Source of the DNA: Halorubrum persicum | GTDB taxonomy: Archaea > Halobacteriota > Halobacteria > Halobacteriales > Haloferacaceae | Reading direction: 5' to 3' | Assembly (NCBI RefSeq): GCF_002727125.1 | Contig: NZ_NHOA01000088.1 | Location: forward strand, 1-37,967 | DNA length: 37,967 nucleotides | In this document: piece after piece, positions 1-8,428 of the stretch | Layout of the letters: the number at the start of each line of letters is the position of its first letter | Numbering within the stretch: the first letter of the stretch is position 1 | Notes under the pieces: generated by a model | The model's database searches: none | Told to the model about the DNA's origin: nothing | What the model saw: only the letters and a program-made list of their open reading frames with translations | Translations under genes and position numbers: made by a program

Positions 1-114
1 TTTCTAACGTCTACTATAGCCGCTAACGGTATTCTCAATTTGAAATTCCGTTGAAATCCTCGTCTTCAGACACAACGCCGGTGAAAAGTGGCAGTTATGA
101 AGTAGATAGATGCG

Positions 115-726
115 TCATAATGAGTTGGCTTCAGACTCGCTAATTTCCCGTATGTCAGATTTTAGCGCTCGGATTTGGCCCTTGAGATGCTCGATTTCTT
201 TTTTGTGATCTCTGATCTCTTTTTGATTGGTGTTTGTCTCTCGACTGTACCTCGAGAGTTTATTTTGGTTTGAATTAGTGGAAGATTCTATCTCAGAAAT
301 TCGTTCTTCCGTTCTTTCTATGTACTCATATCGCTCAGTTGTCTGTTCAGCCATATGATGTATGCTTTCCATTTGGGTTTCGAAATTTTGGAGGCGCACC
401 TCAAATTCAGATATTTTCTTATTCTGGTGTTCTTTAAGTTGTTCAGCTACTGCTTCTACAACCCCCACCTCAGTTTGATCGAGAGATTCGAGTTGGCTGC
501 GATTCTGTATAATATGCCTCAGATAGGCAGATCTACTGTCAAAATCTCTGATTTCTGCTTCCGAAGTTATCGCCGCCAACGTTTCTGAATTTAGACTGAT
601 ACTAATCGTTTCCACATCTAATCCCAGTACATCGAATTTTGAAAAATGGGTTGTTACGTCCTTGGGGAACAATTCCACAGTGCTGAACGTGTTCTCCGTA
701 CTAACTGTACTCGATTCAGAAGACAT
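115..726 (-). CDS. Ribbon-helix-helix protein with long C-terminal coiled coil
   Basis: A 203-residue acidic protein of unknown function. Residues about 40-75 read as a beta strand (ETISISLNSE) followed by two helices (about AAITSEAEIRDFDSRSAYLR), which fits a ribbon-helix-helix DNA-binding fold. From about residue 85 to the end the sequence is rich in E, K, Q and R with heptad spacing, predicting a long coiled coil. A DNA-binding head on a coiled coil recalls KfrA-like plasmid proteins, but that is an analogy and no homology is claimed. The ATG is followed by a serine-rich, probably disordered start. It is a single gene 69 bases from the end of the neighbouring transporter gene, which lies on the same strand. 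Its base composition is more AT-rich than the que genes, which may reflect different ancestry. Confidence 0.7.
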   Translation of the reverse strand: MSSESSTVSTENTFSTVELFPKDVTTHFSKFDVLGLDVETISISLNSETLAAITSEAEIRDFDSRSAYLRHIIQNRSQLESLDQTEVGVVEAVAEQLKEHQNKKISEFEVRLQNFETQMESIHHMAEQTTERYEYIERTEERISEIESSTNSNQNKLSRYSRETNTNQKEIRDHKKEIEHLKGQIRALKSDIREISESEANSL

Positions 727-794
727 CGCTCGCTGAGGGTGTTAACAGAGTCGATTGAATAACCCAACCAGTGATTGTAATATCCACTGAATAG

Positions 795-1454
795 TCAGCC
801 GGGTTGTTTCACAACCTCTGTGACGGCGTAGAAGGGTAGTGTGTCAAGAAGTGCCACGAATAGTTTCACGATGTACTGCCCGGTGACGATCGACACGAGC
901 GCCCAGCCCCATGTTGGATCCCCACCAAGCCCGAGTGCCGGAAAGATGGCGAAACCGAGCGTGATAAACACGACCGTATCCACCCCTTGACTGATTGCAG
1001 TGGAACCGCAGTTCCGGAGCCAACGATGACGGCCAGCAGTACGACTCTTTAGATTGGCGAATAATCGAACATCAAGATGTTGGGCGAACGCGAGCGCGAC
1101 GACTGATGCGAGGATGATCGATGCGGAGCCACCAAGCGTCGAAACGAACGCTTCTTGCCCACCGTAGAACGGAGCGGATGGCATCCAGATTGCGAGGAAT
1201 ACGAGCGCATACGCGATGACGAGCGTGACGACGGTTCCGTTGACTACTGTCGCAGCGTATTCTTTCCCGTGGTACTCAACAAGTAGATCTGAAGCAAGGT
1301 ACGCGACGCCGAACGCAACGAACCCAGCAGGGACGGCAACGCCGCCAAGTCCGGGTAGTTCGATCCACGTCAGTTTCGCTGCGAGGACGTTCGCTAAGAC
1401 GATGGAGCCGGCGAACACGGCGGTGAAGATCGCGCGAGTATCCTCAGTCTCCAT
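795..1454 (-). CDS. yhhQ: Queuosine/archaeosine precursor transporter, VUT (YhhQ) family
   Basis: A 219-residue integral membrane protein with about six hydrophobic segments. The N-terminal pattern (SIVLANVLAAKL, then YLASDLLVEYHGKEYA) matches the VUT/YhhQ family, which imports 7-deazaguanine precursors such as preQ0 or preQ1. In archaea the precursor feeds archaeosine in tRNA. The gene is divergent from queD, and the 177-base gap must hold both promoters. A GGGGGTGA Shine-Dalgarno-like stretch lies just before the ATG. Having import and the queDEC synthesis genes side by side implies two routes to preQ0. The family assignment is from motifs; the substrate is inferred from the family and the neighbours. 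Confidence 0.85.
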   Translation of the reverse strand: METEDTRAIFTAVFAGSIVLANVLAAKLTWIELPGLGGVAVPAGFVAFGVAYLASDLLVEYHGKEYAATVVNGTVVTLVIAYALVFLAIWMPSAPFYGGQEAFVSTLGGSASIILASVVALAFAQHLDVRLFANLKSRTAGRHRWLRNCGSTAISQGVDTVVFITLGFAIFPALGLGGDPTWGWALVSIVTGQYIVKLFVALLDTLPFYAVTEVVKQPG

Positions 1455-1600
1455 CAGCTGTCACCCCCGTCTGTGACCGTACAGTTGCGTACCGTGCTGT
1501 GTCGCGGCTCAGTTCGGGTGGGTACCGGTGGACAACGAGAGAGTCGGTGGAGAAACGCTCGTGAGTGGTGCTGTTCCATCGATAGAATAACGAAACTCAA

Positions 1601-1610
1601 TATTTATATA
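1601..1610 (+). promoter_or_regulatory. TATA box of queD
   Basis: TATTTATATA lies 22-31 bases before the ATG at 1632. This spacing puts the transcript start on or next to the start codon, as in leaderless haloarchaeal genes, and it decides the queD start. Earlier in-frame starts would lie upstream of the TATA box. Confidence 0.7.
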
Positions 1611-1631
1611 TTCCCCGAATATTCTTCGAGT

Positions 1632-2093
1632 ATGGCCCGAAGTATATCAAGAGATGAGTCCGAAGCGGTTGCGCTTCGGGAAGCAGGCCAACGAATACTC
1701 CAAATCGGAGCAGATAACCCGATTCGGATCAGTTCGGGCCATCGAATTCGCCATCACGACGGGAAGTGCTCACGACCACACGGCCACAACTACGAGATCG
1801 CCGTCGAAGTGACCGGCGAACTCACCGAAGAGGGATGGGTCGTCGACAAAGGCGATGTCACGGACGTCATCGACGCGTGGGATCATCGGTTCCTCGTTGA
1901 GGAAGGCGACCCGCTTGTCGACGCGTTTGAGGCGTCTGGAGATGGCGACGCACTCGTCGTCTTGGATCACCCACCGACGGCAGAGGTGATGAGCGTCCTG
2001 CTCGAACAACGTATGCTCGACGCCTTCCCAGACACGGTCTCAGACGTGTCGGTGTCGGTGAGCGAAACGGGCGAACTCTGTGCAACCTACTAA
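1632..2093 (+). CDS. queD: 6-carboxytetrahydropterin synthase (QueD/PTPS family)
   Basis: A 153-residue protein that converts dihydroneopterin triphosphate to 6-carboxytetrahydropterin, the first committed step to preQ0. Zinc-binding histidines are visible in SGHRI and HGHNYE. The catalytic cysteine sits in GKCSRPHGH, and DHRFL plus PPTAEVMS are the other family signatures. The length is normal for the family. The start was set at the ATG 22 bases after a TATA box. The stop overlaps the ATG of queE (TAATG), so translation is probably coupled. Together with queE and queC it makes preQ0 for archaeosine. The GTP cyclohydrolase that supplies the substrate is not in this window. Confidence 0.92.
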   Translation: MARSISRDESEAVALREAGQRILQIGADNPIRISSGHRIRHHDGKCSRPHGHNYEIAVEVTGELTEEGWVVDKGDVTDVIDAWDHRFLVEEGDPLVDAFEASGDGDALVVLDHPPTAEVMSVLLEQRMLDAFPDTVSDVSVSVSETGELCATY

Positions 2094-2869
2094 TGCCGGT
2101 CGCAAGTGACGTCGAGGAGCGCGCAACGGACGATGACGCGTCTGGTGAAGGACTCCCGATCAACGAGGTGTTCTACTCGTTGCAGGGTGAGGGAACGCTT
2201 GCTGGCGTGCCTTCCGTTTTTGTGCGGACGTCTGGGTGTAATCTGCGTTGTTGGTTCTGTGATTCGTACCACACATCGTGGGAGCCGACCGGGGCTTGGC
2301 GCGACGTCGACTCGATCATCGAGGAAGTCCAATCACACGAGCAGGCTGGCCACGTTGTGCTCACGGGCGGGGAGCCGCTCATCCACGAGGAGTCCGTCGA
2401 ATTGTTAGAGCGACTCGCCGCAGATGGGTATCATACGACGGTGGAGACGAACGGGACGATTTACCGGGATGCGCCGATAGATCTGGCGAGTATCAGCCCG
2501 AAACTGGCGAGCAGCACGCCGACGCCGGATCGTGACCCGAAAGGCGACGGCGAATGGGAGGAGAAACACGAAGAGAATCGGATTGACATGGACGCGTTGT
2601 CCCGCATGGTGGATGCATACGAGACGCAACTGAAGTTCGTCGTGACGGATGAGTCGGATCTGTCAGAGATTACGGGCCTAGTTGAGCGGGTGAGGGCGGC
2701 GACGGCGACGACCGTCGCGGACGATGACGTGTTGTTGATGCCGGAAGGCATGACGCGGGAGCAACTCGATGGGACGCGAAGCAAGGTCGCCGAGTTAGCG
2801 ATGGAGTACGGCTACCGGTACACACCTCGACTCCACGTCGACTTGTGGAACGACGCCCCGGGGACATGA
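2093..2869 (+). CDS. queE: 7-carboxy-7-deazaguanine synthase, radical SAM
   Basis: A 258-residue radical SAM enzyme that contracts 6-carboxytetrahydropterin to 7-carboxy-7-deazaguanine. The FeS-cluster motif CNLRCWFC (CxxxCxxC) lies at about residues 50-57. It is preceded by NEVFYSLQGEG, the typical N-terminal QueE signature, and followed by the glycine-rich VLTGGEPL SAM-binding segment. The start codon overlaps the queD stop by one base. The C-terminal half contains an insertion rich in E and D (about residues 140-170), consistent with halophilic adaptation. It is the second gene of the queDEC unit. Confidence 0.93.
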   Translation: MPVASDVEERATDDDASGEGLPINEVFYSLQGEGTLAGVPSVFVRTSGCNLRCWFCDSYHTSWEPTGAWRDVDSIIEEVQSHEQAGHVVLTGGEPLIHEESVELLERLAADGYHTTVETNGTIYRDAPIDLASISPKLASSTPTPDRDPKGDGEWEEKHEENRIDMDALSRMVDAYETQLKFVVTDESDLSEITGLVERVRAATATTVADDDVLLMPEGMTREQLDGTRSKVAELAMEYGYRYTPRLHVDLWNDAPGT

Positions 2870-2977
2870 GCGTCGTAGACAGCCCGATCGAAGTCGTGTG
2901 GTGCCGCGAGGCCCGCGTGGGTGTCGTACGCAGCGTGGTGTACAGAGCGACAATCGATTCGACGCAACTGAGCAGAT

Positions 2978-3667
2978 ATGAGCAACAATAGCGCGGTAAT
3001 TCTGGTGTCTGGAGGGATGGATAGTGCGACGGTTGTGTACGAGGCGATGGAGCAGGGGTACGAGCCGTACTTCCTGCACACATCGTATGGGCAACGTACG
3101 GAAGACAAGGAGTTCGAGTGTGCACAAGCACTTGCTGACGAGGTCGATGCGGCTGACTTCCTCCATATTGAAACAGGGCACCTCGCTCAAATCGGTGCGT
3201 CGAGTCTGACGGACGAAGAGATGGACGTGGCTGATGCGGATCTTGAGAGTGACGAGATCCCGACATCGTACGTTCCTTTCCGGAACGCGAATCTGTTGTC
3301 GATGGCGACATCGTACGCGGAGGCAACTGACTCGGAGGCGCTGTTTATCGGCGCACACTCAGAAGATTTCTCCGGGTATCCCGATTGTCGCCCCGCCTTT
3401 TTTGACGCCTTTCAGAACGTAATCGATGTCGGCACGAAACCCGAGACGGATATCGAGTTGAGGGCGCCGTTCGTCGAGTGGTCGAAAACGGAAATCGCAG
3501 AACGTGGATTGGAACTCGGCGTGCCGTACGAGATGACGTGGTCGTGTTACCGGGATGAGGAGCCGGCATGCGGAACGTGTGATGCGTGTGCGTTCCGGCT
3601 TGAAGCATTCCGGAGTGCTGGGTCACGTGATCCGATCGCGTACGCAGAGAGACCTGATTTCTCGTAA
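2978..3667 (+). CDS. queC: 7-cyano-7-deazaguanine (preQ0) synthase
   Basis: A 229-residue ATP-dependent enzyme that turns 7-carboxy-7-deazaguanine and ammonia into preQ0. The PP-loop ATP motif SGGMDSAT is near the N-terminus. The C-terminus has the four-cysteine zinc site (CYRDEEPACGTCDAC). The gene lies 108 bases after queE on the same strand. The gap is unusually long for this operon and could hold its own promoter, but I see no strong TATA box. It completes the preQ0 pathway. The downstream transglycosylase and amidotransferase for archaeosine are not in the window. Confidence 0.94.
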   Translation: MSNNSAVILVSGGMDSATVVYEAMEQGYEPYFLHTSYGQRTEDKEFECAQALADEVDAADFLHIETGHLAQIGASSLTDEEMDVADADLESDEIPTSYVPFRNANLLSMATSYAEATDSEALFIGAHSEDFSGYPDCRPAFFDAFQNVIDVGTKPETDIELRAPFVEWSKTEIAERGLELGVPYEMTWSCYRDEEPACGTCDACAFRLEAFRSAGSRDPIAYAERPDFS

Positions 3668-3781
3668 CTCGTCAGCTAATACACGTCTCGCCTTTGTAGC
3701 GTTTTGTATGTTCAAGCGGTCTATTGGTAAGCTGATTACACTGTCGACACTATGAAGATATTCCTCTGCGAATACACGCAC

Positions 3782-3988
3782 ATGCCAAAGGTCAGCGTCG
3801 AGATCCCCCAAGAACTGCTTGATGACCTCGACGAGCACGTTGGTGACGAGGGGAAGTTCGTGAATCGAAGCGATGCGATTCGGGCATCGATCCGGAAGAC
3901 TCTCGATATGCTTGATGAGATCGACGAACGACATGGACGGGTTGACTCATCCGGGAACGAAGACACCGAGGCAGAAAGTACCGAGTGA
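3782..3988 (+). CDS. Small ribbon-helix-helix (CopG-type) DNA-binding protein
   Basis: A 68-residue protein opening PKVSVEIPQELLDDLDEHV, the beta strand and first helix of a ribbon-helix-helix fold. KFVNRSDAIRASIRKTLD follows as the second helix, then a short acidic tail. Such proteins act as dimers on palindromic operators, as antitoxins or small repressors. No toxin gene follows, so an antitoxin role is unsupported. An earlier in-frame ATG at 3752 would add ten residues that do not look like part of the fold; I chose 3782. It may regulate the que cluster upstream or be an orphan. Confidence 0.75.
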   Translation: MPKVSVEIPQELLDDLDEHVGDEGKFVNRSDAIRASIRKTLDMLDEIDERHGRVDSSGNEDTEAESTE

Positions 3989-4140
3989 GTTTTCGGACGT
4001 TTCCGGAAACAGTGTATTCCACGATGAGAATCGGGGGACAACAAAGCAATTGGTAGGTATTTAGCGGCGATCAGAGCTTTTTTCGAATCTACCCAGTCAC
4101 ACTTTTATTATTTACCCAGAGTATAGTTATCCATCGATAG

Positions 4141-4764
4141 ATGATCCGCGATGCTCGCATCCTCCGCGCTGGGTTCGTCCCCCGGTAAATTGAGCATCGC
4201 GACGCTGAAGTCAACCACCTCTCCAGTGTCGATGAACCATTCACGAACAGTGAATCCGCCGACACAGCTGTCATCACCGAACCCAGCGGCGCCGGCAAGA
4301 CGTGTATCTCGAAATTCGTCACGAAACGACTTCGGCAAGAAGTCCTCGATGTCGAGGCCATATACGTCAACTGCAGGCGCAACTACGCCCGGTTCCGCAC
4401 GCTCTACCAGATTCTTGACGACCTCGGTGCCACCATCGACATCCACCGGCAGTCGACGCCGCGCGACGAACTCGTCAACCGGTTCCAGCAACACGATGGT
4501 CCGCGAACCGTCGTCATCCTCGACGAAGTCGACCAGCTCGAAGACTCCAGCGATATCTACGACCTCCACAGCCTCCCGCAGTTCGCAATCATCTGGATCG
4601 CGAACAAGGAAGAGGAGCTGTTCAGCCGCGTCGACGACCGCCTTGTGAGCTGTCTGCGCTCCAGCGAGCATGTCCGGACGGACAAGTACCACAACGAACA
4701 GCTGTACGACATCCTGAGTGCTCGCACGAAGTGGGGGGCTCGCCGAGGACGTCATCCGATGTGA
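4141..4764 (+). pseudogene. Broken orc1/cdc6-type replication initiator (N-terminal AAA+ part)
   Basis: One plus-strand frame reads MIRDARILRAGFVPR, then an in-frame TAA at 4186-4188. The same frame then continues for about 190 codons: VNHLSSV, a Walker A (EPSGAGKT, where the family usually has GPSGAGKT), a Walker B (VVILDEVDQLE), and a sensor region with IWIANKEEELFSRVDDRLVS. This is the N-terminal AAA+ half of an Orc1/Cdc6 protein. After KWG the frame slips by one and the reading changes to GLAEDVI, which begins the open frame of the polymerase relic. The lid and winged-helix domains are absent. The gene is therefore dead by a nonsense codon, a frameshift and loss of its 3' half. It lies 1.4 kb from the intact orc1/cdc6 gene and is a different lineage from it. 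Confidence 0.8.
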
Positions 4765-5819
4765 CTGCCACAGCGACCGCAACGTCGTCCCCGGCCTCGG
4801 GTACTCGATCTGCGACGACCGGGGTTACCTCGTCGACGTCCTCCAGCCGATCATCGACGCCCGCGGCGAGATTAAGACGGCCATCCGTCGCGAGAAGGAA
4901 GGGGACAACCGCGAGGAGGACCGACTGGCGGAGCTCGAAGGGCGGTCGGGAGCGCTGAAGTGGATTCTCGTCGCCTGCTTCGGCTATCAAGGGTTCAGCA
5001 ACGCGAAGTTCGGGCGCATCGAGTGCCACGAGGCAATCAACGCGTTCGCTCGCGAGATTCTGCTGAAGGCGAAACAGCGGCTGGAAGCTGGCGGCTGGCG
5101 GGTCGTTCACGGCATCGTCGACTCCATCTGGGTGACCCCCGACCCCGACATCGACGACGATGCCCGCGAAAACCTCGAGGCCCTCCCGACGGAGATCGCG
5201 GAGCGTGTCCCGGTTCGGCTCGAACACGAAGCCCACTACGACTGGGTGGCGTTCGTGCCGCAGCGCGAGAGCGCCGCCGGCGCGTTGACGAAGCACTTTG
5301 GTAAAGTGGCTGGTGAAGACGAATTTAAAATTAGAGGGATCGAAGCCCGGCAGCGCTCGACCCCGCCATTCATCGAGAACGTTCAGCGGGACTGTCTCGA
5401 CCGACTTGATTCCACGCGGTCGCCGGATGCAGTCCTCGACAGACTCCAAGAGGCGACCAATCGGCTCCATGCAGGACAGTGTCGGTCGATGCACTCGTCG
5501 AGCGGAATCGCGTGTCAAGCCACTCGACGGATACACCCAGAATACGCAGAACGTGGCGGCATTAAAGCGCGCTCGCGAGCAAGACCTCGGCGTCCACCCC
5601 GGACAGGATATCGAGTACGTGGTTGTCGATGACGAGAAATCCTCACGGGACCGTGTCGCCCTCGCCCACGAAGCAATCGAGACCTACGACGCCGCGTACT
5701 ACGTGACCCAACTCGTCAGAGCTGTCGAAAGCGTGCTGTCCCCCCCCGGGTGGGATCGGACCGATATCCGACGAGAACTTGATGGGATACGAGTACGTGG
5801 TATCACGGACTGGACCTGA
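4765..5819 (+). pseudogene. 3' fragment of a B-family DNA polymerase gene, frameshifted
   Basis: From about 4790 the frame reads GLGYSICDDRGYLVDVLQP, then ALKWILVACFGYQGFSNAKF (the finger/palm motif B region), EAINAFAREILLKAKQRLE and HGIVDSIWV (motif C position). This is the C-terminal third of a haloarchaeal PolB; the N-terminal exonuclease part and motif A are missing. The frame changes at about 5478 (to VSVDALVERNRVS) and again at about 5512 (to KPLDGYTQNTQNV), and ends with SVLSPPGWDRTDIRREL. At motif C the usual DTD appears as IVD, so only the last aspartate remains; archaeal PolB groups with degraded active sites are known. It is fused directly to the cdc6 relic, which points to a deletion joining two replication genes. 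Confidence 0.8.
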
Positions 5820-5820
5820 C

Positions 5821-6128
5821 CACCCCCGTTTTTCGGGTTGTAAATGGGATAGGGATACGGTGGACACCCCTATTTCGTGTTGTAAGACACCCCTATTTCG
5901 AGATGTAAATATGGCTCCTACACCCTCTACAGCCCACCTACCCAGTATTCCAGCCTGACGGACGATGTCCAAAGACGCCTACTCGAAACGAAGGCAGCAG
6001 CGAATCGCGATGAACATCCACTTGTGAGTACATCGCAAAACACACCCCCCTATTTCGAGTTGTAACGCGAACGGCCGCTCCCGTGTCGAAGATCGATATC
6101 CGAGGCACACCCCTATTTCGAGTTGTAA
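5821..6128 (+). repeat. Origin-type direct repeats, downstream cluster (five copies)
   Basis: Copies lie at 5821-5843 (divergent), 5864-5885, 5887-5908, 6042-6065 and 6107-6128. The core is CCCCTATTTCGAGTTGTAA, all in the same orientation. The second and third are spaced by one base. The stretch 5820-6164 between the polymerase relic and orc contains these repeats and no gene. On the other strand each copy ends in a run of G, like origin recognition boxes of haloarchaeal Orc proteins. They lie beyond the 3' end of the initiator gene. Confidence 0.85.
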
Positions 6129-6164
6129 ACGAAAGGGGGAAAATCGGAGGCCGCAGTCGGGACT

Positions 6165-7598
6165 CTAGTTCAGGAACCCGTTCATTTTCGATTTTGCGAT
6201 AGACCGCATCATCTCTTCTTCCTGTTCCAGGTTAGCAAAACGATCGTCCTCTAGGATTCGTTCCATAATCGACTCAGGGTCTTCAGCGAGGTCGAAGTGC
6301 ATGTGGATGCCTTTTCCCCGTCCTCGACCGCGACGGTCGAACTCAAGGATACCATAGGTCGCCTGTTCGGTAACATGGTTCACGAAGGTTTCTCGCCCAT
6401 AGGAGTCAGCCCCGAGGGAGTCACAGACGAACTGATAGAGGCTGTAGGAGGGGCCGGCCGGAGTCCAGTCCACACCGGCATTTGAGTAGTAGTCTGTCGC
6501 AGCAACGGCGAAGATGCAGAGCTTCTTTTGTGTCGAGAGGCCACCGATATGTCGTAATTTCCGATCGGAGTCGTATCGGTCCTGGGCAGTCCGGACATGC
6601 GATTCTTCGACACGCTCGTCTCCCTGTTTATCGGCTAATTCCCCAGACCACCGAAGCAGATCGATAGCCTTCCGTGCATCACCGTGTGTCTGAGAGCCGA
6701 ACGCGGCGACGAGTGGGACAACATCATCCGCGAGCGCCTCAGTCTTGAAGGCGTCTTCACGATTGCGGAGGATATGTCGAAGTTGCGTTGCGTCGTAATC
6801 CTCGAAGAAGATCTCGTCTGGATTGAATGAGCTATTCGCGCGGCTATTGAGATCAGACATGAAATTGACGTAGTTGGTTATCGCAGTGACGGAAACTGGG
6901 CCATCAAAGCGGCCGAGGTCTCGAGCCCGCGAAAGCTGATAGAGTAGTGAATTATATTCTGGTTCCGAGTATGGGCCGTCGAGCATGTCGACCTCGTCTA
7001 AGACGAAAATTACGCCGTCATAGTGTTCGCGCATGATTTCCCATAGACGCTCGAGTTTCTGGTCTGTCGAGACCCCACTCTCGGGGACACCCGGTTCTTC
7101 ATCGATATTTGCCGTCGCCTCTTGAATAAGACGATAGACGGCACGACTGGTCGTACCTGGACCCTCGCAGTTTATTGAAAACACACCGAACCGCATTCCT
7201 TGAGCCTCACTCAGCTCGACGATTTTCTTACAGACCGCATGGATAATCAGGGATTTCCCTGTTCCAGACGGCCCAGTGAGCAACATCTCCGGAATTCCGT
7301 GGTCTTGGAGAGCGGGTTTGAGATTTGTGATGACGGTCTTCAACTGCTCATCGCGACCAACGATCCGATCTTCGTCGATGATAGTATCCGGGCGAACCAA
7401 ATCCTTGTTCTCGAAGACGGTCTCAACAGATTCAGATTGGAGCTCGTCCATAATCGAGATCCCGCTACCAGAATCGTCGAGCGTAGTTTGACTGCTGGTA
7501 GACTCCTCGGAGTTACTCTCTCCGCGCTTTCCGGGAACCTCCGTTATAGATTCAGACTGTTCCGTCTGGTTATCTGTACCCGGCGATTCATCACCCAT
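6165..7598 (-). CDS. orc1/cdc6: Orc1/Cdc6 replication initiator
   Basis: A 477-residue AAA+ initiator that binds origin repeats and recruits the replicative helicase. The N-terminal 60 residues are polar and probably disordered. Then come Walker A GPSGTGKS (109-116), Walker B IFVLDEVD (197-204), sensor 1 TAITN (about 238-242) and sensor 2 GDARKAID (306-313). The C-terminal 130 residues fit the winged-helix DNA-binding domain. The ATG at 7598 was chosen because a TATA box lies 23-32 bases upstream; a longer frame to 7640 would run across that box and into an origin repeat. The same repeat family flanks the gene on both sides, so this protein is probably their specific binder and may repress itself through the copy at 7639-7657. 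Confidence 0.93.
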   Translation of the reverse strand: MGDESPGTDNQTEQSESITEVPGKRGESNSEESTSSQTTLDDSGSGISIMDELQSESVETVFENKDLVRPDTIIDEDRIVGRDEQLKTVITNLKPALQDHGIPEMLLTGPSGTGKSLIIHAVCKKIVELSEAQGMRFGVFSINCEGPGTTSRAVYRLIQEATANIDEEPGVPESGVSTDQKLERLWEIMREHYDGVIFVLDEVDMLDGPYSEPEYNSLLYQLSRARDLGRFDGPVSVTAITNYVNFMSDLNSRANSSFNPDEIFFEDYDATQLRHILRNREDAFKTEALADDVVPLVAAFGSQTHGDARKAIDLLRWSGELADKQGDERVEESHVRTAQDRYDSDRKLRHIGGLSTQKKLCIFAVAATDYYSNAGVDWTPAGPSYSLYQFVCDSLGADSYGRETFVNHVTEQATYGILEFDRRGRGRGKGIHMHFDLAEDPESIMERILEDDRFANLEQEEEMMRSIAKSKMNGFLN

Positions 7599-7620
7599 AC
7601 CCCAATCCTCTGTGGGCCTA

Positions 7621-7630
7621 CTATAAATAA
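7621..7630 (-). promoter_or_regulatory. TATA box of orc1/cdc6
   Basis: On the minus strand this reads TTATTTATAG, 23-32 bases before the ATG at 7598, giving a leaderless transcript. A degenerate origin repeat (7639-7657) abuts it upstream, where bound Orc protein could block or modulate transcription. Confidence 0.65.
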
Positions 7631-7638
7631 GTAAAGGC

Positions 7639-7813
7639 AACCTATTTCGATTTGTAATCTCGAAGATTCACCCGGTGGAGTTACTGAGTCGGTAGTTTTC
7701 CCATTCTAAGTGTTGAACCGACTTCGATGCAGAGACGCACCCCTATTTCGAGTTGTATAATCGTGTCAAAGGTTAAATCAAATCCAGCCACACACCCCTA
7801 TTTCGAGTTGTAA
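7639..7813 (+). repeat. Origin-type direct repeats, upstream cluster (three copies)
   Basis: Copies at 7639-7657 (degenerate), 7738-7757 and 7792-7813 share CCCCTATTTCGAGTTGTA with the cluster on the other side of orc. All point the same way. No gene lies between 7599 and 8428; this 830-base stretch is repeats, the AT-rich core and promoters. Confidence 0.82.
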
Positions 7814-7986
7814 CGGATTGGGAGGCTCTAACACGGTTTTGAGATATTCTCAACGCCCAGTCTTGTCATATCAATTGGATTGATTGGAAGTAGTTCAGCC
7901 CACCCGTCGAGAATTCACCCAAGAAAAGACACGCACCATCCTCGAAGGCCAGCTTGACCCGTGCTCCTTGGGAGAGTCCCCACACT

Positions 7987-8360
7987 CCCACCCCTTTTTC
8001 GAGTTGTAACGCACAACAGCGGGAGGGACAGATGAGCTGTTAGACGAGAACGAAACACCACTGACCTGCGGTAGAGAGCTTCATACAGCGATTTTCACGG
8101 TGTTTTCTCGGACAAGCCTTCGTTGATCCTACTACTCACAGATACGTAATATTACTTACGTATTGTTCGTAGGAGTTGCACAGTACGGATACTGTTCTAC
8201 ACCATAGATAATAAAGATTCCTATCTCATAGTCTTTGTTGGATTTCGTGGTAAGGAGGCGTGATTCGTCTGAAAACCGGCTATTCGAGGTGTTTGAGCTT
8301 TCTTCGGCTTTCTCCCTCCCCCACCCTTGTTCTGTTACAACTCGAAAAAGGGGTGGGGGT
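7987..8360. other. Putative replication origin core: AT-rich stretch between inverted repeats
   Basis: The repeat at 7987-8009 (CCCTTTTTCGAGTTGTAA) recurs inverted at 8335-8360. Both share a TTTTT variant and an extended G/C-string not seen in the other copies. Between them is an AT-rich region, most marked at about 8140-8225, with a perfect inverted repeat: ATACGTAA at 8142-8149 and TTACGTAT at 8156-8163. An AT-rich unwinding element flanked by inverted origin boxes next to an orc1/cdc6 gene is the standard architecture of haloarchaeal origins. That this is the active origin is inference from layout. Confidence 0.75.
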
Positions 8361-8428
8361 GTCGCCAACCTCTCGAGACAGGACCTCACTCGAGTTTAAA
8401 TACCAATCCGCGGCTAAACGGATTACTC

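Noticed and set aside
4622-5536. A 304-codon minus-strand open frame
   Set aside because: It lies opposite the cdc6 and PolB relics, which show clear family motifs on the plus strand.
5821-8360. A CRISPR array, suggested by the repeated units
   Set aside because: Spacing is irregular, repeats flank a gene in both directions and there are no cas genes; origin repeats explain them.
8156-8389. A 77-codon minus-strand open frame in the origin
   Set aside because: It runs through the inverted origin repeat and AT-rich core and has no protein-like features.
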